From Arabidopsis thaliana (lineage: Eukaryota > Streptophyta > Magnoliopsida > Brassicales > Brassicaceae), in the NCBI RefSeq assembly GCF_000001735.4, contig NC_003070.9:29187971-29251970 (forward strand): a DNA stretch of 64,000 bases, read 5' to 3'. Made by a program: the position numbers and the translations under genes. This document shows positions 25,701-38,800 of the stretch, in pieces. The notes beneath the pieces are model-generated. The model had not been told where the DNA came from. It saw nothing but the letters and a program-made list of their open reading frames with translations, and ran no database searches. The stretch's first letter is position 1, and each line of letters begins with the position of its first letter.

Positions 25701-25907
25701 AGTCTCATAGCTGAATCTTGTGGTAGTGATGACGATAAAGCAAATTCCATGATTTCTCAGCTTGAGCAACTGCTTTCAAATCCTGCTCCTCTTCCAAGAA
25801 ATGATGTGTTAGATTCAAGAGATCAAAATCAGCAACTTCTCTCTCGAGTTTCAGAACTTTGTATTCAACTCCAGGATCGGTTACAAGGTCTTGAAGGAGA
25901 AAATTAG
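22760..25907 (+). CDS. PPK1: Mps1/TTK-like dual-specificity protein kinase, six exons
   Basis: Exons: 22760-22925, 23251-23589, 23729-24621, 24741-24941, 25055-25216 and 25335-25907. They give 777 residues. The N-terminal ~390 residues are low-complexity, Ser/Thr/Gln-rich and probably disordered, with a poly-Ser run near residue 30; no TPR domain is visible, unlike animal Mps1. The kinase domain runs from about 400 to 685: glycine loop GSGGSSEV (407-414), ATP-binding Lys 428 in ALKK, catalytic HSDLKPAN (Asp 551), DFG Asp 568, and [11 protein letters not shown] (588-598) closing the activation segment. His-Ser-Asp in place of His-Arg-Asp makes it non-RD, as in TTK, which supports a spindle-checkpoint kinase. 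A short C-terminal coiled region follows. It matches At1g77720; the symbol PPK1/MPS1 is from memory. Confidence 0.92.
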
Positions 25908-26474
25908 TAAGCAGTGCTGATATGATTCTACGGCTTTTGGATCTTGTAAATTGGTATGTTAATTGTTAGATTTGGAAAAACGACGTTTGCTTATAATGTC
26001 TTGTTTGATTTCTTGTATTGGAATGTATCATTTTGGGTGCTCGTCTTAAATAGTTCCTCCATTCTGTAAAATTAGTAAATTACTCTCTTCAGCAATAATA
26101 TAAATCACGATAAACGATGTCGTTTCTTCGATGCTCCACTGATAAAAACGCAATCGTTTAATCAATGTGCTTTGAAACGACGTCGTTGCCAAGTTCACAT
26201 ATCAATTCAAAGTCACAATTTCACACCAAACAAATTTTTAAGCCTACAAAGCCAATTCATTCTCACCATGAGCCAATTTTCTTCCATTTTCTAATCGTGT
26301 TTTTTTTTTCTAAAAACAGAGCACCTCAAGCAGTCTTGCGTCTCACGTAACCCTCGCACTTTACAAATATTGATTTCTCCTTAATTCTCTCCAATCTCTC
26401 TGTATCTTTTTTCTCACCCTTCTTTCAACTACCGTCAAATTCGTAACCCTAATTTCTTCGAACGTTTTCAAACA
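25908..26474. other. intergenic; kinase 3' end and PH-gene promoter
   Basis: The right part is the promoter and leader of the PH gene. It contains the palindrome AACGACGTCGTT near 26176-26187 and the diverged copy AAACGATGTCGTTT near 26112-26125. Confidence 0.55.
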
Positions 26475-27594
26475 ATGTCTTCTCCACTCGCCGCAAAATC
26501 AAACCTAACCACGACTCGATCGGCTTCGTTAAACATTCCACATTCGACACGTACCAATCACAACCACGATCTCCGGTATAGTCTTTCCGCTGGTCCTCGT
26601 ACGAACGAAGATCGACCAGCTTCTGGGAACGGCGTCGCCGGAATCCTCTATAAATGGGTAAACTACGGCCAAGGATGGAAACGACGGTGGTTCGTACTCC
26701 AGGACGGTGTTTTGTCGTATTATAGAATCCATGGTCCCGATAAAATATCTCTCTCCGTTGAGATGGATCGGAGATCTAAACTGATCGGCGGCGAATCTTT
26801 ACGGTTTATTTGCCGACATAGCAAACGCGGTGATGTTCATAGCCCCGGGAAACCTCTCGGCCAAATTCACCTCAAGGTTTTGATTTATTTCAGAACGCCC
26901 CTGTATTTTACATACGTTTCAAATACAACGCATACATTTTAAAAATATTAGTACAACCTTAATTTGGGTAAATTAATCTAAAAGTATACCCTCTGTAGTT
27001 TACAATGTTTTCAAATGTACCCCAAAACACTTAAAATGATCTAAAACGCACAATTGCATATATGATTTGAGACTTCATCCATATTTATAAGTGCTCCATT
27101 TGTTTCCAAGATTATTCAAATGTACTCCAACCTTTTCGATTTACAAAATACATACCCAAATTACATATGTAATTTTCGGATTTTTTGATGTTTTTCAGGT
27201 TTCATCGATTGGACAAAGCATATCAGATGGCAAGAGATTCACTGTATTCACGGGCACGAAGAGTCTGCATTTACGAGCAGCAACGAGCGAGGATCGTGCC
27301 TCTTGGATCGAAGCATTGAAAGCTGTTAAAGAAACGTTTCCAAGAATGTCAAACGAAGAACTAATGGCATCGACGACTAATGTCTCAGTCTCGACCGATA
27401 AGCTAAGGCAGAGATTAATGGAAGAAGAGGTAGATGAGACAATCATCAAAGATTGCGAAGACATAATGAAGAACAATTTCTTAGCATTGCATGATGAGGT
27501 TATGTCTCTAAAACGGTACCAATATCATCTTATAGATTCTCTCAAGAACGTCAGTAACTCACCTATAAGACCCAGTAACCAAAGTTTTTCATGA
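26475..27594 (+). CDS. PH-domain protein resembling the N-terminus of an ORP1-type oxysterol-binding protein, two exons
   Basis: Exons: 26475-26876 and 27199-27594, phase 0, 265 residues. After a Ser/Thr-rich N-terminus, a pleckstrin homology domain spans about 53-180. It starts [20 protein letters not shown], with the basic lipid-headgroup loop, continues [20 protein letters not shown], and closes with the conserved Trp helix [16 protein letters not shown]. The rest ([20 protein letters not shown] onward) is a predicted coiled coil of the kind found between the PH and sterol-binding domains of plant ORP1 proteins. The protein stops there and has no oxysterol-binding domain with its EQVSHHPP signature. 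It should therefore still bind phosphoinositides but not transfer sterol. It matches At1g77730. Confidence 0.9.
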
Positions 27595-30500
27595 AATAAT
27601 TACATTTGATTTAATATCAGTTTAAATTAAAGTATACTATGCAATAATAATGAAATATCCACGATTTGATATGGGCATATGGCTCTTCTATACTATTGTT
27701 TTGGTGTGAGTGGAGTATTTAGAATCCCATGTGTTTTATGGGCCATTTAGTGAAAGCCTATGTGTAATTTATTTGAAAGATATCGGCCCATTTAGATTTT
27801 CAAATGCAGTGACATGACCTTGTATGAGTATTTTGCAATTTTTTATCTTTGGTTTAGTATAAATATATAATGATTGAAGTCAATGTTATGCTAATTCAGT
27901 TTGTGGACATTCAAAGTAATCTTACGAAGTTTCTAAAACGTTTTCAATAGATAATAATATAAGCAATAATATAACGTAGTGGTTAACTATATAGGCACCG
28001 CCAACAAATAATCTAATGCATGAAAACGCTACGTAATGAACATGAAGTCACTATGAATACAAAATATATTAAAATCCTCGAATCATCTAGTGTACTTCAG
28101 TACTTAACACACAATTGGTATTTAATAAAAACGATAAACAAAAATGATAAGCTTTAAGCCAAAGATAAATAATAATAATATAAGCTAAAATAAAAACCAA
28201 TTGTGTTCATTTCTGCCAACGATGAAGACGCATGACTGCTCAATCTGATAATAAAGCATTCCTTTTCAGTTTTAGATTCTTGATTTCGATATAAAAATAA
28301 ACATTTTTTGTATATCGAAAAATTTAATGAAGCAGAAAAGTACGAAAGAAAAGACTAAAACTAAGAGCATGGGCTTTCCCTTTCAAGCTTACACGACAAA
28401 GAGACGTATTCGTAGTTTTGAAACCCATTAATACGTAAGTCTAATAAATTGTATAATCATTTCTTGGTTTTAGAAATACATACGTATTGGAAACTTCAAC
28501 TTGATCTCTCCATTTTATAATAACTCGGATAAATACGGCTAACGTTATAATACTATTCGTTATTAAATTCAGAATTTAACGACCTAGAACAAAATAGTCA
28601 AATAGATACAACAAGAAAACATACAATTACTTTATAATTTTAAACTACTCCTCGCACGTAATTAACCACAAGATTTTGCCGCGGTACGCTGACATCGAAT
28701 CAAAAGAAATATCCCGCACGTTGGAGCTAGTATAACCTATAGATCATAATCTAATTTGTTTTTTTTCTTTAAGTAATTAATGGTAAGAAGGATGAGTTTG
28801 GTAAAACCTGGAGTGATAAGACGTTGGTGTAAGGCTTATTGAGGAATGGGCTTTTGATTCTTCACCAGAACAAAGGAAATATTGTTACATCAATATCTGA
28901 GCTTCTTTCTCCTCTATGACCATGCTTTAGTTAGCTAGATGCATACGTCACCAAACCCCTCATAAATATTTGTACTTCACTATTCATATTGTGGTGTTGT
29001 GACCAAAAGTTAATAGTTTCATCTGGATTTTCAGTGGACAATAACCAAAAGTACACAAAAATATTTCCAGTTTTAACCATAGTCGTACACTTTTGTTTAT
29101 ATTTTTTATCCCGAGACAAGTTTGAATATATTTGGTTTTAAATATTTGTTTTAATTCGTTCCAATTTTTAGGGTGATACATTTTTTAAAAAAAAAATTTT
29201 AAATTTTTTTGGACAGAATTTTTAGGGTGATACATAAGAATGCTTCTTTTCACAGACTTGTTAAAACTTAAAATGAAGTGATTAGTTTTTATATTTAAAG
29301 TTGTATACAACTACTATTAAACTTCGTTGAACTTGATAACGTATGAAGACTAGCTTATCTCTGTTTTTGTAATCTCAAAACATAATTCTATCATCAAATC
29401 ATAATCTTTTGAAAAATATTTGTTCTTTTGTATGATTTGGATTTGGGAAGATAGGACTTATGAGTCTTCTGCTTTGATGCGTACGTAATAGGTCGGCGGA
29501 CGGTACCTGACTTATCGGTCATCCATCTTCTTTGTCTTATCTTTTCTAATTGCTTTCACATAATTTTATCATTAATATTCGGTTAACAACAAAGAATTAT
29601 CATTTAAAGATTGTCATGTCAAATTTTTAGTGTAACAATATAACATTATCTTCTGATTGTAACATAACAATATAACATATCATTCTAGAATGTCTTATGA
29701 TTCATATTTTTACTTGTAAATCAGGATATTTGTAAGTTGTCTTAAAACCCATGTTTTTCTGTCGGAGAAATATAAACAGTCAGTAAATTTCAGCAAAATT
29801 TAACAAGTTCAAATTATGTTTTTGACCGTCGCACGTGTGCAACAAGGCCATTGCACGTGACTAGTCAGAGAAAACATAATCTTCGTTAGGATCTTGACGC
29901 CAGGCCGCCCCGAAACAGGTGGTTCGCTTTAGATTTTGATGACGTGGTTTCAATCTTGACCGCTCAAGTTTTCACCACGTGGCACCGTCTATGTCGTTGG
30001 ATTCTTCGTAGACGACGGTATTAGGTGGGCCGTGACAGCCCAATGTTCAAAAGTGGGTCCACATATGTGCCAGATCAGCTTGATCATTCCAACTGTAGAA
30101 AGATGTTTATAAAAATATAATGACGCGTAATTAGATTTAATTATCCGTAATTAAAGAGTCATTTGCCTCTCTTGTCATATATGTCTTTAATTTCTTGTTC
30201 CCAAATCATGGCGAATCAAAATCTACGCGATAAATTATTTTTAAATGACAACGTCGCTTGGTCATGCGATGATATTGATATAATATAAGTATATAGTTTC
30301 CTGAATTATTAAGATGTGTATTATTATTTACTCGAATTAAAAAACACAATCATTTGAATCTAATAACCAATAACAGGCTATTGATATATTAAATTAAATA
30401 GATCTATCTGACAAAGTGATATCCCAATCTTATTTGATTATTTGGTGAGAGAGACCAATGCATTGTATATAGTATAAGGATTAGGCTCTAATAAGGATCT

Positions 30501-32661
30501 TCAACGATCTCTTTGTTATGCTTTTTTACGTTGAATAACCTTCGTACTTTATAAAACATGAATTCAATAGTAAAAAATTTGACCACAGTAAGCAAAAAAA
30601 GATAAAACGGATACAAGACTACAGTAATCCTAGAAGAAGCCTCATTTTCAAAACACTGTTTTTTTTGTATAATCATTACCTCGTGCTCTTCAATTTAATG
30701 ACAGCTTCTTATATGATTAGATCGAGGCAAAATAATGTATACTCTACAAAAGAAGTCAATAACTTTCCATTAGATTAATTGGGATTCAACCATACGACTG
30801 TACGTGTTATGTATGTTACACTTCTATATTCGTATAGTATATTAATCACATATTCACACGATATCAAAATGAATAACTAGCGAGTTAATCTAAGATAGAT
30901 TCAACGAATTAAATTGAATATCAACTGTAGAAGAACTGAAACTTTGAATACCGACCGACGAACGTGACATAATAAAAGCCACACAGTAGAACAATTTCTT
31001 AAAAAAATATCATCATGTGGTTACAAAACATTATCACCTGGTTCATTACTTAATTTCATTCGCGATGACGATTATAGTTGATGGTCGATCACAGTTAATA
31101 TACAGATACAATTAATTTGGATTAGTACTAGTATAGTTTTTTTTTAAAGAAGGAGATAAACATAACTAATCATTTGGTCTTTTACGTGGGTATCACATTA
31201 AATCCATACAACGTAGTGCACGCCGGTACACCTTTTCTAAAATATTATAAATATATTTAAGAATTACTATAGTCTATATAGGCTCAATCAAATGTGTCGA
31301 TCGCTTGAGTCCTTTTGTTTTTTAACGTTACTAAATAGTACTAGTAGTAAATTCACTCTTACAAAACCGTTAGGTGAATTTACCTTTATTCTAACAATAA
31401 CTATAGTTTAAACAAATTTCAATGATGAAAAGCGGTCGACGAAGTTTCTAACTGCAATTTGCTTCTGAAAAAATCAGAGTAACCAAAACAGAATTCGTTA
31501 ATTTTTACACGCACGCTTAAATGCGTGTCGACGAGTAAACGAGCACGTATACATCAAACTTGCCGGATTTTTTTTGTTTTGTGATGAGTTCACATGTAAA
31601 CGATAGTGACCTTTTTGTTATACCGAAATAGATCATAGACCAATTCTCAAACCAATCTCTAAAATGGTTAATGGTAGCCAATATGTCACATTCCTAGATT
31701 TCATATGTTCAACTTTTAAACGCTGTTAACATATAACGTATTCATATTTTCAAGTTATCAACAACGCAATATACATGTTTGATTATTTATATGTGGCTAA
31801 TCGTGTTACTTCTTTTTTTTTGTTCTAAATTCAAATATGAAGATTTTTAGTGGAAAGAAGATATTGGCCCTTGACAAGTTGTTTATGATCTATTAAAGTT
31901 TTGTTTTTCCTTTTAATTGAATTTCCTCTATGTTTATCACAAAATAAAGAAAATGAGGAGTAAAAACAAATTCAGCAGAAAATAGTGAAACAAATGATTC
32001 ATTTCCATATATAACCACAAGGAAAAAGAAAATTTCCCTATTCTAATAGTTTTGTTCCTCCTAATTACTCTGATTACATATATTTAAACTAAAACTGAAA
32101 AGTACACATATAGTAATCCGGTCAGGTGATTACTGTCTTTTTTTCAAGATTTTGGAAGTTTTACCCATTTTAAAGAAAATTTTGAATGCTGTTCTATTAT
32201 AGTATTAACATCTGTTTAGTGAAGTCAAAACATTGGTCATAACAATGTGATTAAAGTTAACATCTGTTTAGTATTAACATTTTTAGGGCTGGTGGGCTTT
32301 TTGTGTCCACTTCCCGATGGTTACTGCAACTTTAATTGAATTTTACTATTTTACCCTACCCAATATTAAAGCTTTTTATTTATTTCTCTGCTTCTCTCTT
32401 TTGCTCTGTCTCTTTATCCTTTTTCTTTTGATGCTTCATTCTCTCTTTTCTTTTTTTTCCTCTGTAGCGTTTCTAGGAATCTCTCTCCAACGTTTAGGTT
32501 TCTTCTCAGATTTAGAAAGTTTCTTCTCTATCTGAAGAATTTTCATTTCGATTTCGCTTCTTCCTTCACCCTAATCCGTAATCGAATGCCATTTCGAAGA
32601 TTGTGTTGAAGAGTAGAGAGGAAGAAGAAGACTAAGAAGCTAGGGTTTCTCTGATGAGTAG
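27595..32661. other. gene-poor spacer, 5 kb, with an ACGT-rich island
   Basis: Very AT-rich, and no ORF resembles a known protein. One GC-richer island at 29820-30070 has four ACGT cores. A 26-codon ORF starting ATGGCGAATCAAAATC follows near 30208 but is too short to support. A segment containing TTTTTAGGGTGATACAT is repeated near 29165 and 29217. The last ~330 bases are the PIP5K2 leader, pyrimidine-rich. Confidence 0.5.
29831..29984. promoter_or_regulatory. cluster of four ACGT-core (G-box/ABRE-like) motifs
   Basis: GCACGTGTGC at 29831-29840, GCACGTGAC at 29853-29861, TGACGTGG at 29940-29947 and the palindromic CCACGTGG at 29976-29983. Such motifs bind bZIP and bHLH factors. The island stands out from the AT-rich surroundings, but no gene start is visible close by. 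It lies 2.7 kb upstream of PIP5K2. Confidence 0.4.
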
Positions 32662-35600
32662 ATGATGCGTGAACCGCTTGTTAGCGAAGAAGAAGAAGAA
32701 GAAGCTACTGAAGTTTTACTAGTGGAGAAGACGAAGTTGTGTAAGAGACGAGGAGACGAAGAAAAAACGGAAGAGAGAAGAGACGATTTGTTGTTACTAG
32801 CTTTAACGCCGATGGTACGATCGAAATCTCAAGGAACTACTCGGCGCGTCACTCCCACGCCACCTCCTGTTGACGTGGAGAAACCGTTACCAAACGGAGA
32901 TCTCTACATGGGAACGTTTTCCGGCGGGTTTCCCAACGGATCCGGTAAGTATTTGTGGAAGGATGGGTGTATGTACGAAGGCGAGTGGAAACGTGGTAAA
33001 GCGAGTGGTAAAGGCAAGTTTTCGTGGCCGAGTGGTGCGACTTATGAAGGAGAGTTCAAATCTGGGAGAATGGAAGGATCTGGGACTTTTGTTGGTGTTG
33101 ATGGTGATACTTATCGTGGCTCTTGGGTTGCTGATCGGAAACAAGGTCATGGTCAGAAGAGATATGCCAACGGAGATTACTATGAAGGTACATGGCGGCG
33201 GAATCTTCAGGATGGGAGAGGGAGATATGTTTGGATGAATGGGAATCAGTATACAGGAGAGTGGAGAAATGGTGTGATATGTGGTAAAGGTGTGCTTGCT
33301 TGGCCTAATGGGAATAGATATGAAGGTCAATGGGAAAATGGTGTTCCTAAAGGAAGTGGTGTGTTTACTTGGGCTGATGGAAGTTCGTGGATTGGTTCTT
33401 GGAATGAGAGTAGTAATCTCATGAGGAATTTCTTTGATGGGATTGAGAAGAATGAGTTGATTGTTGCGACTAGGAAGAGATCTTCGGTTGATAGTGGCGC
33501 TGGAAGTTTGACTGGGGAGAAGATTTTCCCTAGGATATGTATTTGGGAGTCTGATGGAGAAGCTGGGGATATTACTTGTGATATTGTTGATAATGTGGAA
33601 GCTTCTGTGATATACAGAGATAGGATTTCTATTGATAAAGATGGGTTTCGTCAGTTTAGGAAGAATCCTTGTTGTTTCAGCGGTGAGGCTAAGAAACCTG
33701 GAGAGACGATATCTAAAGGGCATAAGAAATATGATTTGATGCTCAACCTGCAGCATGGAATTAGGTAACTTCTTAGAAGCTTGAGGATCCCAATGTTTGG
33801 AGAGTTTCTGGATCTGTGTTTTTCTAACCAAGTTGTGAATTTTTAGGTACTCTGTCGGCAAACACGCTTCCGTTGTTCGAGATCTCAAACAGAGTGATTT
33901 TGACCCAAGTGAAAAGTTCTGGACAAGGTTCCCACCGGAGGGTTCTAAGACCACACCACCGCATCTATCTGTGGATTTCCGCTGGAAGGACTATTGCCCT
34001 TTGGTGTTTAGGTATTCAATCTTTTCATTTATATGCTGTTTATTTGATTCTGCATAGTTTGGTGATGTCTGCACACTATCTGGGTTTGGGATTAATATGT
34101 CTCCTTTGGTTTATTCTTTTGTTAGACGGCTTAGGGAGCTATTCACGGTGGATCCTGCCGATTACATGCTAGCTATCTGTGGAAACGATGCCCTTAGGGA
34201 ATTGTCTTCGCCTGGAAAGAGTGGAAGCTTTTTTTACTTAACTCAAGATGACAGATTTATGATCAAGACGGTGAAGAAATCTGAAGTCAAGGTTAGTCGT
34301 TGGCTTTTGTCTTGACTTCTTCTGTCCTATTTGATTTCCTTTGTATTATTGTTTCTTAGCTTTCACTTTACATTCTTAATCATTTTGTCCACTAAGTGTG
34401 GTTACCTAAATAATTTTGACCTGAAGTTTTTTGTTTTCTTTATCCAGGTGCTTCTACGAATGCTTCCAAGTTACTACAAACACGTCTGCCAGTATGAAAA
34501 TACACTTGTGACTAGGTTCTATGGTGTGCATTGTATCAAACCTGTTGGTGGCCAGAAGGTTTGTGTTGTTCATCTACATTTCATAAGACTCTTTGTTTCC
34601 AATGGACAATTTTTCTCATATTGTTTGCCATCTTACCAGACTCGGTTTATCGTTATGGGGAACTTGTTCTGCTCCGAATATAGAATCCAGAGAAGGTTTG
34701 ACCTTAAAGGGTCTTCCCATGGACGGTATACCTCCAAACCTGAAGGGGAAATTGATGAGACCACTACTCTTAAGGACCTTGATCTCAATTTTGCTTTCCG
34801 TCTTCAGAGAAATTGGTACCAAGAGCTTATGACGTAAGCTGCCAAATTCCATCTAGTCTTATTCTTTATTTAATTTGGCTGTTTGAGTGCAAACACTTTG
34901 CTCAGCTGACTGGATTTCATTTACCAGGCAAATTAAACGCGACTGTGAGTTCTTGGAAGCTGAAAGAATAATGGATTATAGTCTTTTGGTTGGCGTTCAC
35001 TTCCGTGATGACAACACAGGAGACAAAATGGGGTTATCTCCATTTGTATTGAGATCTGGTCAGTTAAACTTCTCGTTCTTCCTCAAGTATTATTCTGTGT
35101 AACTCGCCCATTTGGATGATATTCATTCATGTATTGTGCAGGTAAGATAGAGTCATACCAAAGCGAAAAATTTATGCGTGGTTGTCGGTTCTTGGAGGCG
35201 GAACTTCAAGACATGGACCGCATTTTAGCTGGCAGGTACGTGAATATTTATTCTCACCAATCATTACCTCAGGTTTAATCTCTAGCACAAGAAGTTGACC
35301 TAACAACTCATAGTCATTGGTAATTGCTGTGACAGAGAGTGGTTCAATCGTGTAGGTGTGATTTCATATGAGAACTACCTTACATCTCTAAGCATTATTG
35401 TATTAAAAAGTTGCTTGGCAATCTTGTGGGGGCTCTCAATTGAATAGAAAAACACAATGATATTGTGGGGGCAAGACAGATCATGTGGTCCTTTTTTGTT
35501 GTTAATTAAACTAGTTATTAGAGATCAATCAACTCTTTATCCATAGTTAAAACTCTCAACGTTTTGCTGAAAATTTGATTGCTTTTGCAGGAAACCATTG

Positions 35601-35891
35601 ATTCGATTAGGCGCAAACATGCCTGCAAGAGCAGAACGAATGGCGAGAAGAAGCGACTATGATCAGTATTCCTCAGGAGGGACCAACTACCAATCTCATG
35701 GAGAGGTCTACGAAGTGGTTCTATATTTTGGAATCATTGACATTTTACAAGATTACGACATAAGCAAGAAGATCGAGCATGCTTACAAGTCTCTACAAGC
35801 TGACCCGGCTTCAATCTCTGCCGTTGATCCCAAACTATACTCAAGAAGGTTTAGAGATTTCATCAGCAGAATCTTCATCGAAGACGGCTAA
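32662..35891 (+). CDS. PIP5K2: PIP5K2, phosphatidylinositol-4-phosphate 5-kinase with eight MORN repeats, eight exons
   Basis: Exons: 32662-33764, 33847-34011, 34126-34291, 34448-34558, 34640-34833, 34928-35058, 35142-35235 and 35591-35891. They give 754 residues. The enzyme phosphorylates PI4P to PI(4,5)P2 at the plasma membrane. A Glu-rich N-terminus comes first, then eight MORN repeats with exact 23-residue spacing (starts at 81, 104, 127, 150, 173, 196, 219, 242). The lipid kinase domain starts near 365. It contains DLKGS (536-540, catalytic Lys region), IMDYSLL (594-600), the metal-binding segment [11 protein letters not shown] (Asp at about 705) and a dibasic activation-loop motif SKKIEH near 713-718, typical of type I substrate choice. 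It belongs to plant type B PIP5Ks. PIP5K2 is known for roles in root development, including lateral roots; the assignment between close paralogues rests on locus context. Confidence 0.95.
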
Positions 35892-38800
35892 AATGAAGGT
35901 CTACTTATATTAGCCCCATCATTGAAAGGTCAAACCTAAGCTCCTCGCTTTATACCTCAGATAAAAAAGAGGCTTGAAGACCCTGCGGCATTAGGGGCAA
36001 AAGGGTAATTGAAGAAGGGCGGAAATTGATTTGGGATTTTTTCAATTATAATATTTGAGAATGAACTGATCAAACAAATTTTGGGTGGGGGATTACTTAT
36101 TTTTGTTTTGGAGGGTGAGAGGAAGATATATGTCATATGTGAATATAGATTTGTGAAGGAGAAGAAAAGTACATAGGCTTAGAGAAAAAAAAAATGGGTT
36201 TGGCAGATTTGGAAATGCATTGGGAATAAGATAAGTGTACAAGATTAATGAATAGGATGGGTGTTTTATTTTATTCCCATTTGCTATATAATTTCCCAAT
36301 GTCTTTTTATTTGTTTAGAGTTCATTTTGTGATGGATGAAGTATTTTTTAAAATTGAGACAAAAGAAAAAGCTAAAGATTTTATCAAAAGAGGTCCCATA
36401 TTCCCATGGGATCCCTCTTCTTCTTCACCATCCTTTTCACGTCTAAAGATACTTTGCCAAATTTTATTCAAACTCTATTTTTAGTCACATGTTTGTGTTT
36501 AACATATTTGGTATGTAGTAGTATAAAATTTCTCAAATTGTATATGGAAAATAATCAGGTATTTCTGATGATAGTTGTTCATATGTGGAAAATAAATCGA
36601 CCACTGATATGCCTATACATAAATATATAGGAAGAAAAAAGAATAGTAGTATGTTAGATATATTAAGGATTTGACATGATGTTACTATGATTTATTTACA
36701 AAAAAAAAAAGTACATAAACATATACTATGGTCAAAAAAGTAGAGAGAGAGAGGTTGGAATTGAGGTTGTGTTTCCCATGAAAAGGAGAGAAAGCAAAGA
36801 GAGAAGACCACATGTATTCTTTTATAAACATCTCACATTACCCTTACTTTTTCATATTTAATTAATCTTAATTTTATATAATTTTAGAGTATGGGTTTTG
36901 TTGATGAGCAAGTAAAATATTGATGTGTATGTTGACTTATTTATATCTTCTAATCAGTAAGTCTTTACCACAACATGTATCTTTCAACAAGGACTAAGTT
37001 GGGTCGTCTGGTCTTTTTGTAGTTTGATCTTTCTTTCTTTTTGTCGATTGAATTTATAACACGCATTTATATAACATTCAAAGCTATTTTCTCCTTGAAG
37101 GCTTGTCTTTATAGACAAGTACACGTTAATACTATTAGTCTATTACTAATACTCCTTACCAATTACTACATGCTTAGTTTTCTATGAACAATGTCTGCCA
37201 AAAACTCCTAGTCCGAATAGGTAATTTGTTTGTCACATTGGGGACATCATCCAAAATTTAAACTCAATTCTTTGTATGTATACGGATTTAAAATAGTATA
37301 ACCCACTAAAAGTAACTCGATAACAGTACAGATAAAAACACAATCTACTTCGGTGGGAGTTGAGATTGTAGTAAAAGAGGATGAAATCCGACAACCAATG
37401 GAGGGAGTGTAAACAAAGTCAAATTTCCAATATATAAAAAAAAAAAAACCATTATGTGCCCATTTCTTCAGATCCTAGAGTCCAAATTCCCAAGAGGAAC
37501 ATTCTATTTTAAAATATCATCTGAAAAACCGAGTAATTATGAATTGTTACATTTCTTGACTAATGATTAATCTAGTATATGAAGCACTGAATGTTTCTTG
37601 TGGAATTTGTTTTTACTCCATCTGCTTTGTTATTTTTCACATAAATAGACGAGGCTTTTTGAGTTTTTTCTGCTACATTATTATCTAATGAAGCCCCTTC
37701 CCACAGGCAGGTGACAAGTCACAAAATTCATAAATCTCTCTTTCAAAGCAAAGTATCATTTATTTTATTATTCCAAAAAGCTAGTAAACCCAAGTGTTCA
37801 TTATAAAGTACAAATCTTCAAATTCCCGATTAACAAAGCCAAAAAAATATTACTGATCTTCACTACAGTTTTCTCGAAACAGAGAGACAAAAAAAGAAAA
37901 ACATATCATAAGTGAATACCTCACTTACTGTCTGCATGAATGAATTAATTATAAATGTAAATAAAATGAGAGAAGAAATGGGTTATCTAAACGAGAAAAT
38001 AGGAAAAAGGCAGAGCTTTGAACAGTAGCTAGGTCTGCCAAACACTTGCATGCCTAAAAAGTCCTTTAATTAAATGTCACAAATATCAACTAAATTTTCT
38101 TACTCGTACTCGTAGGTTATTATCAAATATTGTTTTCTTTTTCCAGAATTTGTTTTCCTCATGTTACAATTTTTAAAAATAATAATACATCTGATTTACT
38201 GATTTGGGAAATAAGCTTGCGAAGATACGGTAAGATCTGATTTTATGAGTGGTCTGTCGATCTGTCTTGTTTTCTTTTGTCATATTATCTCTTCCTAAAA
38301 ATATTATATTTTTTATATTTCTTACATCTTTATTTTTGTGAACAATTTTTCTTAATTTTTTTGTTGTTTTTTGTATCTAAAAACTGAATTTAGAAATATG
38401 ATTCCCATTGGCTAAAAAAAATAAATATGACACACATTAGCTGGTTACTGTTTCAACGGATAACTGTAACTAGATTCTGAAATATCCCGTTCTTTGCTTT
38501 ATTTTTCTTAAAATCTGCTCCTTGAAATTTGACGATAAACGGTATGTGGACCACTAAGATGTATGTTAGAAACAATTAGTTCTCATTCTAGTTAACCTAA
38601 TAAGATGTGTAACCTCTTTTTTTTTTTTCGTCATAAGATGTGTAACCTAAGACAACAAAAATGAATGCATCTATTGGAAAATTAGTCTTTTCATACGTGT
38701 AATGCACATGAAAAAAAAAATCATTCACGGATTCTGTAATAATTACATTCATGTGTGTGTGTGTTAAGTACATATACACGTCGATATGCGCCAGACATGT

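Noticed and set aside
30208-30290. 26-codon ORF downstream of the ACGT-rich island
   Set aside because: Too short and without splice or conservation support.
32887-33954. 355-codon minus-strand ORF opposite PIP5K2 exon 1
   Set aside because: It is the shadow of the MORN-repeat coding region; the repetitive Thr/Ile/Ser composition mirrors the MORN codons.
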